Shown here in pieces: positions 54,013 to 62,385 of a stretch of DNA of 64,000 nt. The translations under genes were made by a program, and so were the position numbers. Source of the stretch: Paraburkholderia sediminicola (GTDB lineage: Bacteria; Pseudomonadota; Gammaproteobacteria; Burkholderiales; Burkholderiaceae). The first letter of the stretch is position 1. The number at the start of each line of letters is the position of its first letter. The notes under the pieces were generated by a model. It had not been told where the DNA came from. It made no database searches and worked only from the letters and a program-made list of their open reading frames with translations. The stretch spans positions 1,116,001 to 1,180,000 of the forward strand of contig NZ_CADIKC010000001.1 in NCBI RefSeq assembly GCF_902859805.1. The letters run 5' to 3'.

Positions 54013-54774
54013 ATGAGCACCGCAAAGAAGCTGCGCCGCTCGCCGGAAGGCGGCTATGCACGCGGCGACGAAACGCGGCACCGGATCATCGAGGCGGCGA
54101 TCGAACTGTTTGGCGAACACGGTTTCGAGGGCGCGTCGACACGCGACATCGCGGCCCGCGCCGGCGTCAACGCGCCCGCACTGCAGTACTACTTCGAGAA
54201 TAAGGAAGGGGTGTATCGCGCATGCGTCGAGATGCTCGCCGACGACGCATGGGAGACATTCGGCCCGGCTATCGACCGTGCGCAGGAAGTACTGCGTGAG
54301 AACGCCGACATCCCGGCGCTGATCGACGCCTTCCTCGGTATTCAGGTAGCGATCGCGCACGCCGCTTTCATCAAGGCATGCAAACCTGGCCGGCGGATGT
54401 TCTTCGCACGCGAACAGGCAGGACACGAACCCCAGAGTGCCATGCAGATTTTCGGCGCCCGGATCCGCCAGCCGCTCAACGATGCCAGCACGGCGCTAGT
54501 GGCGAGAATTTCCGGGCGTGCGGTCGACGATCAGGTCACCTTGATCCGCACCTTCAGCCTGCATGGGCAAATGGTTATTTTTCACATTGCGCATCCGTCC
54601 AAGCTGTCGATGCTCGGCTGGAAAAGTATTGACGCGGAAAAGGCGGCGCTGCTCACGTCGACCATCCGCGAGCAGACTCGCACGCTGCTCGAACACTGGA
54701 GCCGGGAACGCGACGAGGCGCACACACCCGCAGCGAAAACCACGGGCAGGGGAAAGTCACGCAAGCAGCCGTGA
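54013..54774 (+). CDS. TetR-family repressor, CecR-like
   Basis: The ATG at 54013 follows GGAGAAAG and gives 253 residues. The HTH region (RHRIIEAAIELFGEHGFEGASTRDIAARAGVNAPALQYYFENKEGVYR) and the long C-terminal domain resemble the CecR/YbiH branch, which controls HlyD-type exporters. It probably represses the tripartite pump operon across the divergent region. Confidence 0.93.
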   Translation: MSTAKKLRRSPEGGYARGDETRHRIIEAAIELFGEHGFEGASTRDIAARAGVNAPALQYYFENKEGVYRACVEMLADDAWETFGPAIDRAQEVLRENADIPALIDAFLGIQVAIAHAAFIKACKPGRRMFFAREQAGHEPQSAMQIFGARIRQPLNDASTALVARISGRAVDDQVTLIRTFSLHGQMVIFHIAHPSKLSMLGWKSIDAEKAALLTSTIREQTRTLLEHWSRERDEAHTPAAKTTGRGKSRKQP

Positions 54775-54913
54775 TCTCAGGGTGGCGCACCTTACGGGCT
54801 CGTCACCCCCGGTCCTTGGCACGCCCATCGCCTGACGGGTCGCCGCGTTCAGCGCCCTTGCGCAAGATGCCATTACAATCCAGCACTTCGATCCGACAAC
54901 GGTGATTTGCGCC

Positions 54914-55315
54914 ATGAAATATCTCTCTGCATTGACATTCGCCGCGGTCATCGCTGCCGCAAGCTCAGTCGCGACGGCCCAAACATCCGCGGGCAACGAC
55001 ACACCCAAACTGCAGTGCGCGATTGGATATGTCACCGGTGTCGGTGGAGCGGCTCAGAGCTTTCGCGACTACCTCGCGACGCCTGACCGAGACAAGTATC
55101 GCTTTGTTGCTGACAACCCGATCCAATGCAAAATCTCCGACGAGGGTCGCGCGTCTGGCTGTACCGGCGTAACAAACCTTAGCCGTGAAAAAGTCAGCGT
55201 GTATGACGACGTCGACAACGCGACGATAGCCGTGGTCGCGCGCGTGGAACTCGAGCACGGGACCTACCCGGTGATCATCGTCGTGCGGCGGCAGGATGTG
55301 AAGTGCGAGGAGTGA
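54914..55315 (+). CDS. Small secreted hypothetical protein
   Basis: The ATG at 54914 gives 133 residues with a clear signal peptide (YLSALTFAAVIAAASSVATAQ). The mature domain has four cysteines (LQCAIGY, IQCKISD, SGCTGV, VKCEE), probably two disulfides, and alternating beta-like strands. I do not recognise the family. A strong hairpin pair follows the stop. No partner gene is evident. Confidence 0.7.
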   Translation: MKYLSALTFAAVIAAASSVATAQTSAGNDTPKLQCAIGYVTGVGGAAQSFRDYLATPDRDKYRFVADNPIQCKISDEGRASGCTGVTNLSREKVSVYDDVDNATIAVVARVELEHGTYPVIIVVRRQDVKCEE

Positions 55316-55340
55316 GCGCTGTCTGGCGCGTCATTGACGA

Positions 55341-55428
55341 TCGCCGGTTGGGTGCGAGCAACAACCCAGCCGGCGAAGAGAGGATTCCGAATCGAAGACG
55401 CCGTTGTGATCAACGGCGTTTCATTTTG
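55341..55428 (+). terminator. Two hairpins after the small secreted protein gene
   Basis: A 13-base stem with one wobble (55341-55353 with 55364-55376) is followed by a perfect 8-base stem ACGCCGTT/AACGGCGT (55398-55405 with 55412-55419, 6-base loop) and a T-rich stretch TTCATTTT. The second hairpin covers the stop codon of the convergent gene at 55410, so the two genes share this end. Confidence 0.65.
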
Positions 55429-55781
55429 ATCACACGCGAAATCTGGCCAAGCGTAAATCCGGTGTTCTGCACGTATTTGGCGTAGTCGAGTGGAGCAGTG
55501 AACGATTCGTCGGTAACGTACTCGCCCATGTAACGGAATCGGTCAGTTGCTGTTCGGACAAAAACAGGAAGCGGCTCGGTCTGTCGCGCGAGCGTGCGGC
55601 CGGCCGCACGTGCAGCGGCACTGCTATCGCAGACGATCACATCCGGGGCATAGGGGTTGAGGTCCTGACGCAATCGCGCAGCGACAACCCTGCCGCCCTT
55701 TGTCGGCAAGAATGCCTGCTTGCATCCTCCCGTCACCCTGTGAATGTCTTCGCGGGAATACTCTTTTCCAATTTCAAACAT
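55410..55781 (-). CDS. Hypothetical protein, possibly SRA-like fold
   Basis: This 123-residue protein has GGAGAAAAATC just before the ATG at 55781. Its start, FEIGKEYSREDIHRVTGG, and the segment FLPTKGGRVVAARLRQDLNPYAPDVIV resemble small proteins with an SRA/YDG-like fold found near nucleases, but I cannot confirm this by eye. It has no signal peptide or membrane segment. It is monocistronic and preceded by a lower-GC non-coding stretch, hinting at horizontal origin. Confidence 0.65.
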   Translation of the reverse strand: MFEIGKEYSREDIHRVTGGCKQAFLPTKGGRVVAARLRQDLNPYAPDVIVCDSSAAARAAGRTLARQTEPLPVFVRTATDRFRYMGEYVTDESFTAPLDYAKYVQNTGFTLGQISRVIKMKRR

Positions 55782-56246
55782 GATTTTTCTCCGAAGAATG
55801 ACGCCTGGCTTTGAAGCAGCGGCGTCAAGCGGAGCGATGATATCGAGGTGTGTCTAAAGCCCTCGTATAAAGAGTGAGCTACTTGATAAAGAAGGTATGT
55901 GGGTCGAGAGCAATAGCAGGACGTGCGATTAGATATGCTGAATTTACGGCAAGCACCGCGCGGTTTTATAAATTCGTTATACGGTTGATGACAGAATCTC
56001 GTGGTCACAGAGCGAGGGTCTAAATGATTCGGCCGGAATCACCCTCTCTGTCTCCGCAGTCTTCCCGTTCGCGTTTTTCCGTAGACGGTTGCCGCAAGCG
56101 CTTGTAGGAACACGCCGAGGTGTTTTGGGGGCGAAAATCGCACGACGTGCATGGATCGGCCATAAACCAAGGATGTGTTTCTACGAGTGCTTGCGACAGC
56201 GTTGCGCTACGCGCGGCGAAGTCACCCAGCCATTTCCCGCCACAAC
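55782..56246. other. Non-coding, partly AT-richer stretch
   Basis: This 465-base gap lies between the possible SRA-like gene and a LysR gene end. The part from about 55840 to 56000 is visibly AT-richer than its surroundings. ORFs in it have no good start site or codon pattern. I see no named element; it must contain the promoter of the minus-strand gene at 55410-55781. Confidence 0.45.
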
Positions 56247-57146
56247 TCACGCAGACGCGAACAACGTAGCGGCCCAATCCGCAAACACCCTCACCTTGGT
56301 GCTATATCTTCGGCTAGGCGGATACGCGATATAAACGTCAAGCGGGTCCGGTCGCCATCGCGTGAGAATGGGTACAAGTTTCCTCTGCTTGATGAAAGGG
56401 CGAACCATAAAATCCAGCGTGTGGACGATCCCCAAACCAGCCAGTGCGGTAGCAAGGTGCGAATTGCTCTCGCTAACAAGAACGTCGTGGCGTACGCGAC
56501 CAAGCGTGATCGTCTCCTCGTCCCTGCGAAACATAAGCGGTTGCGTCACACCTGTACTGGCAGAAAAGTATCCAACAACCGGCAGGTTGTTATCCACGAT
56601 TTCCTGAGGATGTTTCGGCGTGCCGTGCTTCGCAAGATACGCGGGACTCGCACATGTGGTCCACACAAGCTTCCCGATTGGATGCGTCACGAGATCCGGA
56701 TCATCGGCTGTACTTCGAATTGCGCAATCTATGTTTTCGGCGACAAGATCTGCGGTACGGTCAGTGACGCTTAGTTGAACCTGTATGTCCGGGTAACGTT
56801 CAAGAAAGGCCGGCAACGCGGGAATGAGAATGCCGCTTGCAGTCGATCCACCGGCGTCGACTCTCAGCACACCACGCGGGCTCGCCTCCTCCCGGCCGAG
56901 CGTCGCCTCGATGTCATCGAGCTCGCTGAGGAGTTGCCGGGTGCGCTCATAGTAAGCCGCGCCATAGGTCGTCACGCTGACCCGCCGCGTATTGCGCTCC
57001 AGCAGTTTTACGCCAAGATGCGCTTCCAGTGACTGGACCCATTTGCTCGCCGTGGCATTGGGCATATTCAGAGAAAGGGCCGCCCGCCCGAAACCTCCTG
57101 TCTCGACAACGCGGACAAAAATGCGAATGGCCTGCAAATGGTCCAT
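56247..57146 (-). CDS. LysR-family regulator
   Basis: This 299-residue protein has a wHTH (FGRAALSLNMPNATASKWVQSLEAHLGVKLLERNTRRVSVT), with SLNMPNATASKWVQ as the recognition element, and an effector domain from PRGVLRVDAGGSTASG of the CrgA-like branch. It is divergent from an SDR-SnoaL pair, with two overlapping inverted repeats between, and probably controls those genes and itself. Confidence 0.93.
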   Translation of the reverse strand: MDHLQAIRIFVRVVETGGFGRAALSLNMPNATASKWVQSLEAHLGVKLLERNTRRVSVTTYGAAYYERTRQLLSELDDIEATLGREEASPRGVLRVDAGGSTASGILIPALPAFLERYPDIQVQLSVTDRTADLVAENIDCAIRSTADDPDLVTHPIGKLVWTTCASPAYLAKHGTPKHPQEIVDNNLPVVGYFSASTGVTQPLMFRRDEETITLGRVRHDVLVSESNSHLATALAGLGIVHTLDFMVRPFIKQRKLVPILTRWRPDPLDVYIAYPPSRRYSTKVRVFADWAATLFASA

Positions 57147-57163
57147 GGATTTACCTCGTCAAT

Positions 57164-57213
57164 TATTCACACAGGTGAATAGATAAACCACAATATACAT
57201 ATTTATCTGTGTG
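57164..57213. promoter_or_regulatory. Nested inverted repeats between LysR and SDR genes
   Basis: Three perfect repeats overlap: TATTCAC-ACAG-GTGAATA (57164-57181); AGATAAA (57181-57187) with TTTATCT (57202-57208); and CACACAG (57168-57174) with CTGTGTG (57207-57213). The arrangement fits recognition and activation sites of a LysR tetramer covering about 50 bases. Confidence 0.65.
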
Positions 57214-57269
57214 GGTGTTTAAACTAAGCTGGGCTTCTCCATCCACACAGCTGAAGCAGGAGCCCAGAA

Positions 57270-58052
57270 ATGACAACGTCTCTCTACGACAACATCCATT
57301 CGACCAGGCATGCGGGAAAGGTGGCGCTCGTCACCGGCGGCGGCACCGGAATCGGTCTCGCGACCGCCAAGCGCCTCGCTCGCGAAGGTGCAACGGTGTT
57401 TATCACCGGTCGACGCCAGGCAGAATTAGACGATGCGGTATCTGAAATCGGGCACGGGGCACGGGCGATTCGCGGCGACATTTCGTCGGCCACAGACCTT
57501 AAGAGAATCGTCGACACCGTGTCTGAGGAGCATCAGCGGATAGACATTCTGTTTGCCAATGCGGGCGGCGGCGAGTTCACCCCGCTCGGACAGATCACCG
57601 AAGCACAATTCGACAAGTACTTCGACATCAACGTGAAAGGCACCCTGCTAACCGTGCAGAGCGCGTTGCCGCTTATGCAGCCCGGCAGCGCCATCGTGAT
57701 AACAGGATCGATCACATCGATACAAGGCGTACCGGCATTCGGCGTTTATGCCGCCACCAAGGCCGCCTTGCGCTCCTTCGCACGCACCTGGGCATCCGAT
57801 CTCAAAGGCCGCGACATCCGCGTCAATGTGGTCGCGCCTGGTGTCGTCGTCACACCTGCCTACAAAACCGAACTCAAGATGAGCGACGAACAGATCGAAG
57901 CCTATTCCAGGGAGGTTGCCGAAACGACACCGCTTGGCCGTGTCGGCAGCACCGATGAAATCGCCAAGGCAGTGTCCTTTCTCGCCTCGGACGATGCCAG
58001 CTATATCACCGGGATCGAACTGTTCGTTGATGGCGGACGCGCGCAAGTCTGA
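57270..58052 (+). CDS. Short-chain dehydrogenase/reductase
   Basis: This 260-residue SDR has GGGTGIGLATAKRL, LFANAGGGEF, ITGSITSIQGVPAFGVYAATKAA with the Ser/Tyr/Lys catalytic set, and IELFVDGGRAQV at the end. AGGAG lies before the ATG at 57270. It is followed after 124 bases by a SnoaL-like gene on the same strand. Substrate unknown. Confidence 0.93.
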   Translation: MTTSLYDNIHSTRHAGKVALVTGGGTGIGLATAKRLAREGATVFITGRRQAELDDAVSEIGHGARAIRGDISSATDLKRIVDTVSEEHQRIDILFANAGGGEFTPLGQITEAQFDKYFDINVKGTLLTVQSALPLMQPGSAIVITGSITSIQGVPAFGVYAATKAALRSFARTWASDLKGRDIRVNVVAPGVVVTPAYKTELKMSDEQIEAYSREVAETTPLGRVGSTDEIAKAVSFLASDDASYITGIELFVDGGRAQV

Positions 58053-58176
58053 TTTTTTCGGCGCCGGTTCGATGGCTGCTCGACATTGGCGGGCAGCACT
58101 CATTTTTAACGCACGGGCTGGTGATGCCGGTGAACTGTCGCCCGGCCCGGCCCGTGCCTACTCAAAGGAATTCACG

Positions 58177-58530
58177 ATGGAATTTTCTGTGAATGAACTG
58201 ATGAAGCGAAACTTGCTCGCCGTCTTCAGCGAGCGAGATTCTGTGGCGCGAATGAAGGAACTGGAAACCATCTGGCTGCCTGAGGGTATCTTCGTCGATC
58301 CGGACGGCCGGCATGTCGGCCTCGACGCCATCCACCGCAGGGTTAATGAGTTACAGGCGAGATTCCCCGGTTTCGACTTTGTCGAGCGTGGACCCGTTGA
58401 CGTGATGCATGGAATCGGACGTCTCGCGTGGGGATATGGGCCCGACGACAATCGAACGGCCGTGACGGGCATCGACATAGCGGTCACGCGCGACGGGAAA
58501 ATTCTCGAACTGTACGTGTTTATAGACTGA
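58177..58530 (+). CDS. SnoaL-like (NTF2-fold) protein
   Basis: The ATG at 58177 follows AAAGGA by six bases and gives 117 residues. The cone fold is indicated by LAVFSERDSVARMKELETIWLPEGIFVDPDGRHVGLDAIHRRVNEL, and the family-typical strand RLAWGYGPDDNRTAVTGIDIAV. It pairs with the preceding SDR, as in the TetR-linked module near 41 kb. Enzymatic role unknown. Confidence 0.88.
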   Translation: MEFSVNELMKRNLLAVFSERDSVARMKELETIWLPEGIFVDPDGRHVGLDAIHRRVNELQARFPGFDFVERGPVDVMHGIGRLAWGYGPDDNRTAVTGIDIAVTRDGKILELYVFID

Positions 58531-58548
58531 CTATTGGGGGACGTCTGG

Positions 58549-58626
58549 ATGATCCCGATTAAGGTGACATCGACGCCTGCCGATGCCACCAAGGATTCAC
58601 CCGGCGTGCATTTCTTTGACGTCTGA
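58549..58626 (+). CDS. Possible 25-codon ORF or gene remnant
   Basis: Following a GGGGGA sequence, an ATG at 58549 opens 25 codons ending in HFFDV and TGA. It lies 18 bases after the SnoaL stop. It could be a small peptide or the leftover 3' or 5' end of a lost gene; nothing decides between these. Confidence 0.25.
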   Translation: MIPIKVTSTPADATKDSPGVHFFDV

Positions 58627-58701
58627 TAACGTCCACCGCGTTAGATGAGTTCCGCGATTCGATCGATGAGCAATGCCGCAGGAACGGCCAGTCCGCACGA
58701 C

Positions 58702-60075
58702 CTAAACCGCCGGATCGCCGGAGTCCACACGCTGCTGCATACCTGCCTCGCGTGCCGCACGCCGTTGCCTGCGCTCCAGCCGGTCTTCCTGCAACACTCG
58801 CCGTCCGGTGCGCGAAACGAGCACGAGCGCGATTGCCAGCAAGCCTGTGCCGAACAGGTAGCTCGGTGGAATGAAGTGCGCGTCCGTGAAACGCGCCACC
58901 AGCGAGATATAGAACGGCGCCAATCCGCCAAACAGCATGACCGAGGTGTTATACGAAATAGCCACGCCGGTGGACCGCCCCTGCACGGTGAATATCTTGA
59001 CCAGCATCCCCGGATGCGCCGCGCCTTGCAGGGTCAGGAAGAGTATGCCGACAACCCGTACGATCATCAGACGGCTCTCCGTGGGGTCGGCCAGCAAATA
59101 CGCGAACAACGGAAAGACGCAGATCAGCCAGCCCACGATAAAGAAGAAGAACAGCCGATAGGCGCCGACACGGTCCGCCAGCAAGCCGAACACTGGCGAC
59201 AGAACGCACATCACGATACTCGTGATGAATATCCCTTGCAGCGACGAACTGAGCGACAGATGCAACTGAAGCTGCGCGTAGGTTGGGAGATACGCATTCC
59301 AGACATAGTTCAGCGACGTGCCGGCGATCATCACGCCCATCGCGCACACCACGGCATCGCCGTTCTCACGCACAAAATCGCGTAGCCGCTCGCGCATGGG
59401 CGCCCGTGCCGCGGGGCGTGCCTGCAACCGGTTGAATTCATCCGATTCGTCGACATGATGGCGGACGTAGAAACCGATTGGCCCGACCAGCGCGCCGATC
59501 AGGAACGGCACGCGCCATCCCCAGGCCGACAGATCCGCATGCGACAGGTGACTCGAAAGCAGGTAACTACACCCCGAAGACAACATCGCGGCGATCCCGA
59601 GCGACAGCATATTGAAGCTGCCGTAAAACATCTTCCGGTTGGGCGGCGCGACCTCGTAAATCGTCACCGACGACAGCGCGAATTGCGCCCCCACCGCGAA
59701 GCCTTGCACCAGGCGGCCGACCACCACCAGCAGCGGCGCGACGAGCCCAAGGGTCGCGAAGCCCGGGGTCAGCCCGAGGATCAGCGAGCCCACCGACATC
59801 AGCACCATGATCCACGACAGCACCTTCACCCGCCCTACCCGGTCCGCGACCATCCCCATCACAACGCCGCCGATTGGCCGGACCAGGAAGCCGACCGCAA
59901 ACGTGGCGAAGGTCAGCAACAACGCCCCGCTGCGATCGACGCTGGGGAAAAACACCCTGGCGATTGTGCTCGAAAAATAGGAGTACACCATGAAGTCGAA
60001 CCACTCGAAGGTGCCTCCTATCACCGTCGATACAATGGTTTTAAAGACTTTCCCTGAATCGCTTTGGGCGTCCAT
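58702..60075 (-). CDS. MHS-type MFS transporter
   Basis: The ATG at 60075 follows GGAGG and gives 457 residues. It is a 12-helix metabolite:proton symporter: TVIGGTFEWFDFMVYSYFSSTIARVFFP at the start (the GxxxEWFDF signature of the MHS family), LVRPIGGVVMGMVADRVGRVKVL and MLSLGIAAMLSSG. MHS proteins take up organic acids and osmolytes. Its start is four bases after the stop of the alpha/beta hydrolase gene, so the two are one operon; it probably imports the substrate for the hydrolases. Confidence 0.93.
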   Translation of the reverse strand: MDAQSDSGKVFKTIVSTVIGGTFEWFDFMVYSYFSSTIARVFFPSVDRSGALLLTFATFAVGFLVRPIGGVVMGMVADRVGRVKVLSWIMVLMSVGSLILGLTPGFATLGLVAPLLVVVGRLVQGFAVGAQFALSSVTIYEVAPPNRKMFYGSFNMLSLGIAAMLSSGCSYLLSSHLSHADLSAWGWRVPFLIGALVGPIGFYVRHHVDESDEFNRLQARPAARAPMRERLRDFVRENGDAVVCAMGVMIAGTSLNYVWNAYLPTYAQLQLHLSLSSSLQGIFITSIVMCVLSPVFGLLADRVGAYRLFFFFIVGWLICVFPLFAYLLADPTESRLMIVRVVGILFLTLQGAAHPGMLVKIFTVQGRSTGVAISYNTSVMLFGGLAPFYISLVARFTDAHFIPPSYLFGTGLLAIALVLVSRTGRRVLQEDRLERRQRRAAREAGMQQRVDSGDPAV

Positions 60076-60079
60076 GTGT

Positions 60080-60943
60080 TTATCCTCCGGCCCGCAGGGT
60101 GCGCAACGTCTGCGCAAAGAAGTCCTGAACCACCTCGACGACCTGCATGCCGTTGTGGGCGATATTGGCCATCTCGTCGAAGCGCACGCGAACGCCGGCT
60201 GCCTCGAACGACGCCTTCAGCGTGCGCAGCCGTTCCGGGCGCGTCGCGCCGGCATCGTTGATACCTGGCAGATACATCGGGCTATCTTCGGATACCGTAA
60301 TTTCCCAGGTTTCCAGATCTGCCCGGCCTACCACCATCTGCACCGGCACACGCTGCAAGGTGGCCAGATCGAACGGCTTGCCGAAGTGACGCTCGAAGCC
60401 GCCCGTACCTAGCCACCAGTCCTTCGTGTCATCGAGTACGGTGACGTTGCCTGGCGCACCGATCGACGCGGCCCATAGCCGCTCCGGATGCGCGTACGCA
60501 AAGCGGTTCACGTACTGCCCGCCGCCCGAATAGCCGAACAGTGCGAACTTGTTGAAGTGCTTGCCATAACGCTCGCCCACTTCGGTCACCATGTCGAGCA
60601 GCACTTTGTCGTAGCGGATATCGCCTTCGATCAGGCGCTTGAAGCCGCTGCGCTCGCCATCGCCGCGCACGCCAACCGGAAACAGCGGGCACAGCACGAT
60701 GCAACGGTTCCAGCGGCCGAACGGCGCGAACGCATCGCGATACTGCGTGAACTGACGCCCCGTGCCATGCATCACGACGACTAGCTCCACGTCGTTGCCA
60801 GGCGTCAGGACTTCTGGCGGCACATACAGCACATACGGAAAGCGCGGATCGTGGCGGCTCGCGTACACGGTGGTCGAACCCAGGTCGTACAGTGCCTGCG
60901 CTTTCTCATGACCCGGAGTGGATCGCGTCTCTGCATCGAACAT
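60080..60943 (-). CDS. Alpha/beta hydrolase (esterase/PHB-depolymerase-like)
   Basis: This 287-residue cytoplasmic protein has the oxyanion-side VVVMHGTGRQF, a nucleophile elbow GYSGGG with Ser139 and a C-terminal histidine region NIAHNGMQ. It is close to poly-hydroxybutyrate-depolymerase-like esterases and dienelactone-type hydrolases. It has no signal peptide. It lies between the C45-type hydrolase and the transporter in a same-strand cluster. Substrate unknown. Confidence 0.88.
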   Translation of the reverse strand: MFDAETRSTPGHEKAQALYDLGSTTVYASRHDPRFPYVLYVPPEVLTPGNDVELVVVMHGTGRQFTQYRDAFAPFGRWNRCIVLCPLFPVGVRGDGERSGFKRLIEGDIRYDKVLLDMVTEVGERYGKHFNKFALFGYSGGGQYVNRFAYAHPERLWAASIGAPGNVTVLDDTKDWWLGTGGFERHFGKPFDLATLQRVPVQMVVGRADLETWEITVSEDSPMYLPGINDAGATRPERLRTLKASFEAAGVRVRFDEMANIAHNGMQVVEVVQDFFAQTLRTLRAGG

Positions 60944-60978
60944 CTGTCATTCCTCTCTGACGATTTCAGCGGTCTCGT

Positions 60979-61003
60979 GTGTGCCACGCGTTGCGCGGCA
61001 CAC
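60979..61003 (-). repeat. Hairpin between C45 hydrolase and alpha/beta hydrolase genes
   Basis: GTGTGCC (60979-60985) and GGCACAC (60997-61003) form a perfect 7-base stem with an 11-base GC-rich loop, in the 75-base gap between the two genes. Without a T-tract it is more likely an mRNA-processing or stability element than a terminator. Confidence 0.4.
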
Positions 61004-61018
61004 GTGTTTATTCACAGC

Positions 61019-62146
61019 TCACGCCGCTTCGGCGAGCGGTTCGTGGTGCAGGCTGTAGCGGGTGAAGATGCGGTTGAGCGCGGGCAGCGGCGCGACATCC
61101 ATTTCCCCTGCGGCCGGCACCATGACGATCATCGCGACCGTCGCGGTCATCGTGTGACGTGTACCCGGGCGCGGCGGACGGCACACCGAAAACGGCGTGG
61201 CGAACGCATCGAACAGTGCAGCCTTGACCGCGTCGCGATCCACCTTCGGTGCGGCCTTCAGCAACTGACGCACACGCCAGTCGCGGTAGTAGCTGTCCGG
61301 CGAGCTCTCGCAACCGGTATCCAGCAGCTTGGTGCGGGCGACCGGGCTGATCCAATGGTTCGCATGCACGATCATCTGGTCGTCGTCGGGATAAATCGGG
61401 AACGCTTCGTTCGGCGCGCATTCGAAGTCGATGCCAAAGCCCTCGGCCATGCCGAGCATGATGTTGTTCGAACACGATTTCGGCGTGGTGGCGATCACCC
61501 GCAACGCGTTCGCGAACACCGGCTCTTCCAGCACGCGCCGGCGCAGCAGCGACAGCGGCACGCCCAGTTGCATGAAGTCACGTTCGGACTCGAGATAATT
61601 CGCGGTGATCGACACGCCCGCGGCATTGAGCCCGCTACGCGCAAGACCGCCCGCTTCGACGAAGGTCAGGAAATCGGGGCCGTCGTCGTTGCGTACGCGC
61701 AAGACGATGCCGGTATCGACGCAATCGGCTTTCCAGTCCCAGTTCTGCGCGTGGATCAACTGCCCGGTCGACGTGCGCGACGGCAGCACCAGCACGCCGG
61801 TACAACCGTCTTCGTCGTCGGCTTGCAGCGCCATTTCGGCTCGCGCCTTGGCCAGCACCTCGGTACGGGCATTGATCATCACGATGTCTTCGAACGGCAC
61901 TTCCGCGCCGGTGGCGATGCCACGCATCTCGTCCAGGTACTCAGGTTGAAACTCGCCGATGACCTGTTCGAGCGAGCGGATCAGCGCTGTCTGCGACGCC
62001 TCGCTGTAGCCAAGATTGCGCAGCGTCTGGCCGTAGCGGGATGCGCTCAGGCGCACACGCGCCGCCGCCGCACGACCGTATTGCAGGCCGCGCTCATACG
62101 GCTTGCCTGACACGCTAACGAATGGAAACTGCTGGATTTGCGACAT
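61019..62146 (-). CDS. C45-family N-terminal-nucleophile hydrolase (acyltransferase/carcinine-hydrolase-like)
   Basis: This 375-residue protein matches peptidase family C45 (isopenicillin-N acyltransferase, beta-alanyl-amine hydrolases). The predicted self-cleavage site lies in DEDGCTGVLV, which would free Cys115 as N-terminal nucleophile; LIHAQNWDWK and the later NHWISPV segment are typical of the family. Such enzymes cut or form amide bonds between an acyl group and an amine or amino acid. It heads the minus-strand cluster divergent from a LysR gene. Substrate unknown. Confidence 0.9.
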   Translation of the reverse strand: MSQIQQFPFVSVSGKPYERGLQYGRAAAARVRLSASRYGQTLRNLGYSEASQTALIRSLEQVIGEFQPEYLDEMRGIATGAEVPFEDIVMINARTEVLAKARAEMALQADDEDGCTGVLVLPSRTSTGQLIHAQNWDWKADCVDTGIVLRVRNDDGPDFLTFVEAGGLARSGLNAAGVSITANYLESERDFMQLGVPLSLLRRRVLEEPVFANALRVIATTPKSCSNNIMLGMAEGFGIDFECAPNEAFPIYPDDDQMIVHANHWISPVARTKLLDTGCESSPDSYYRDWRVRQLLKAAPKVDRDAVKAALFDAFATPFSVCRPPRPGTRHTMTATVAMIVMVPAAGEMDVAPLPALNRIFTRYSLHHEPLAEAA

Positions 62147-62219
62147 GTGTGGGACTCCTCGCCCTGGCTGCCGCCGAGGACATGAAGCGGGCCTAAGCCC
62201 GCGCTGACGCCATCGGCCT

Positions 62220-62301
62220 GATTTGTGACAAATCGATTCTCATCGGCCACAAACAAAATAAAAAGCGTTATTTTCTTTACCGAATGGAAAGAAAAATTTT
62301 C
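62220..62301. promoter_or_regulatory. Operator-like repeats between C45 hydrolase and LysR genes
   Basis: GATTTGT-G-ACAAATC (62220-62234) is a perfect palindrome. TTTTCTTT (62271-62278) and AAAGAAAA (62288-62295) are perfect 8-base arms around 9 bases. GAAAA-A-TTTTC follows at 62291-62301, nearly the same as the palindrome upstream of the XRE-cupin gene. At least two regulators may bind here. Confidence 0.6.
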
Positions 62302-62385
62302 GTTTCGTGCGATCATGCAACGCGTGGAGACGGGGAAAAATCGTGCAAACCGTGCACGTCCCGAAGGGCCTGGAGGAGATTCCGC

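Noticed and set aside
56020..56277. 85-codon minus-strand frame with two Cys-x-x-Cys pairs, resembling a zinc ribbon
   Set aside because: It starts at TTG inside the end of the LysR gene, has no ribosome-binding site and the composition of random frame; cysteine pairs alone are not enough.
60851..62110. 419-codon plus-strand frame opposite the C45 hydrolase
   Set aside because: It is an antisense shadow with Arg/His-rich composition; the minus-strand protein has clear C45 motifs.
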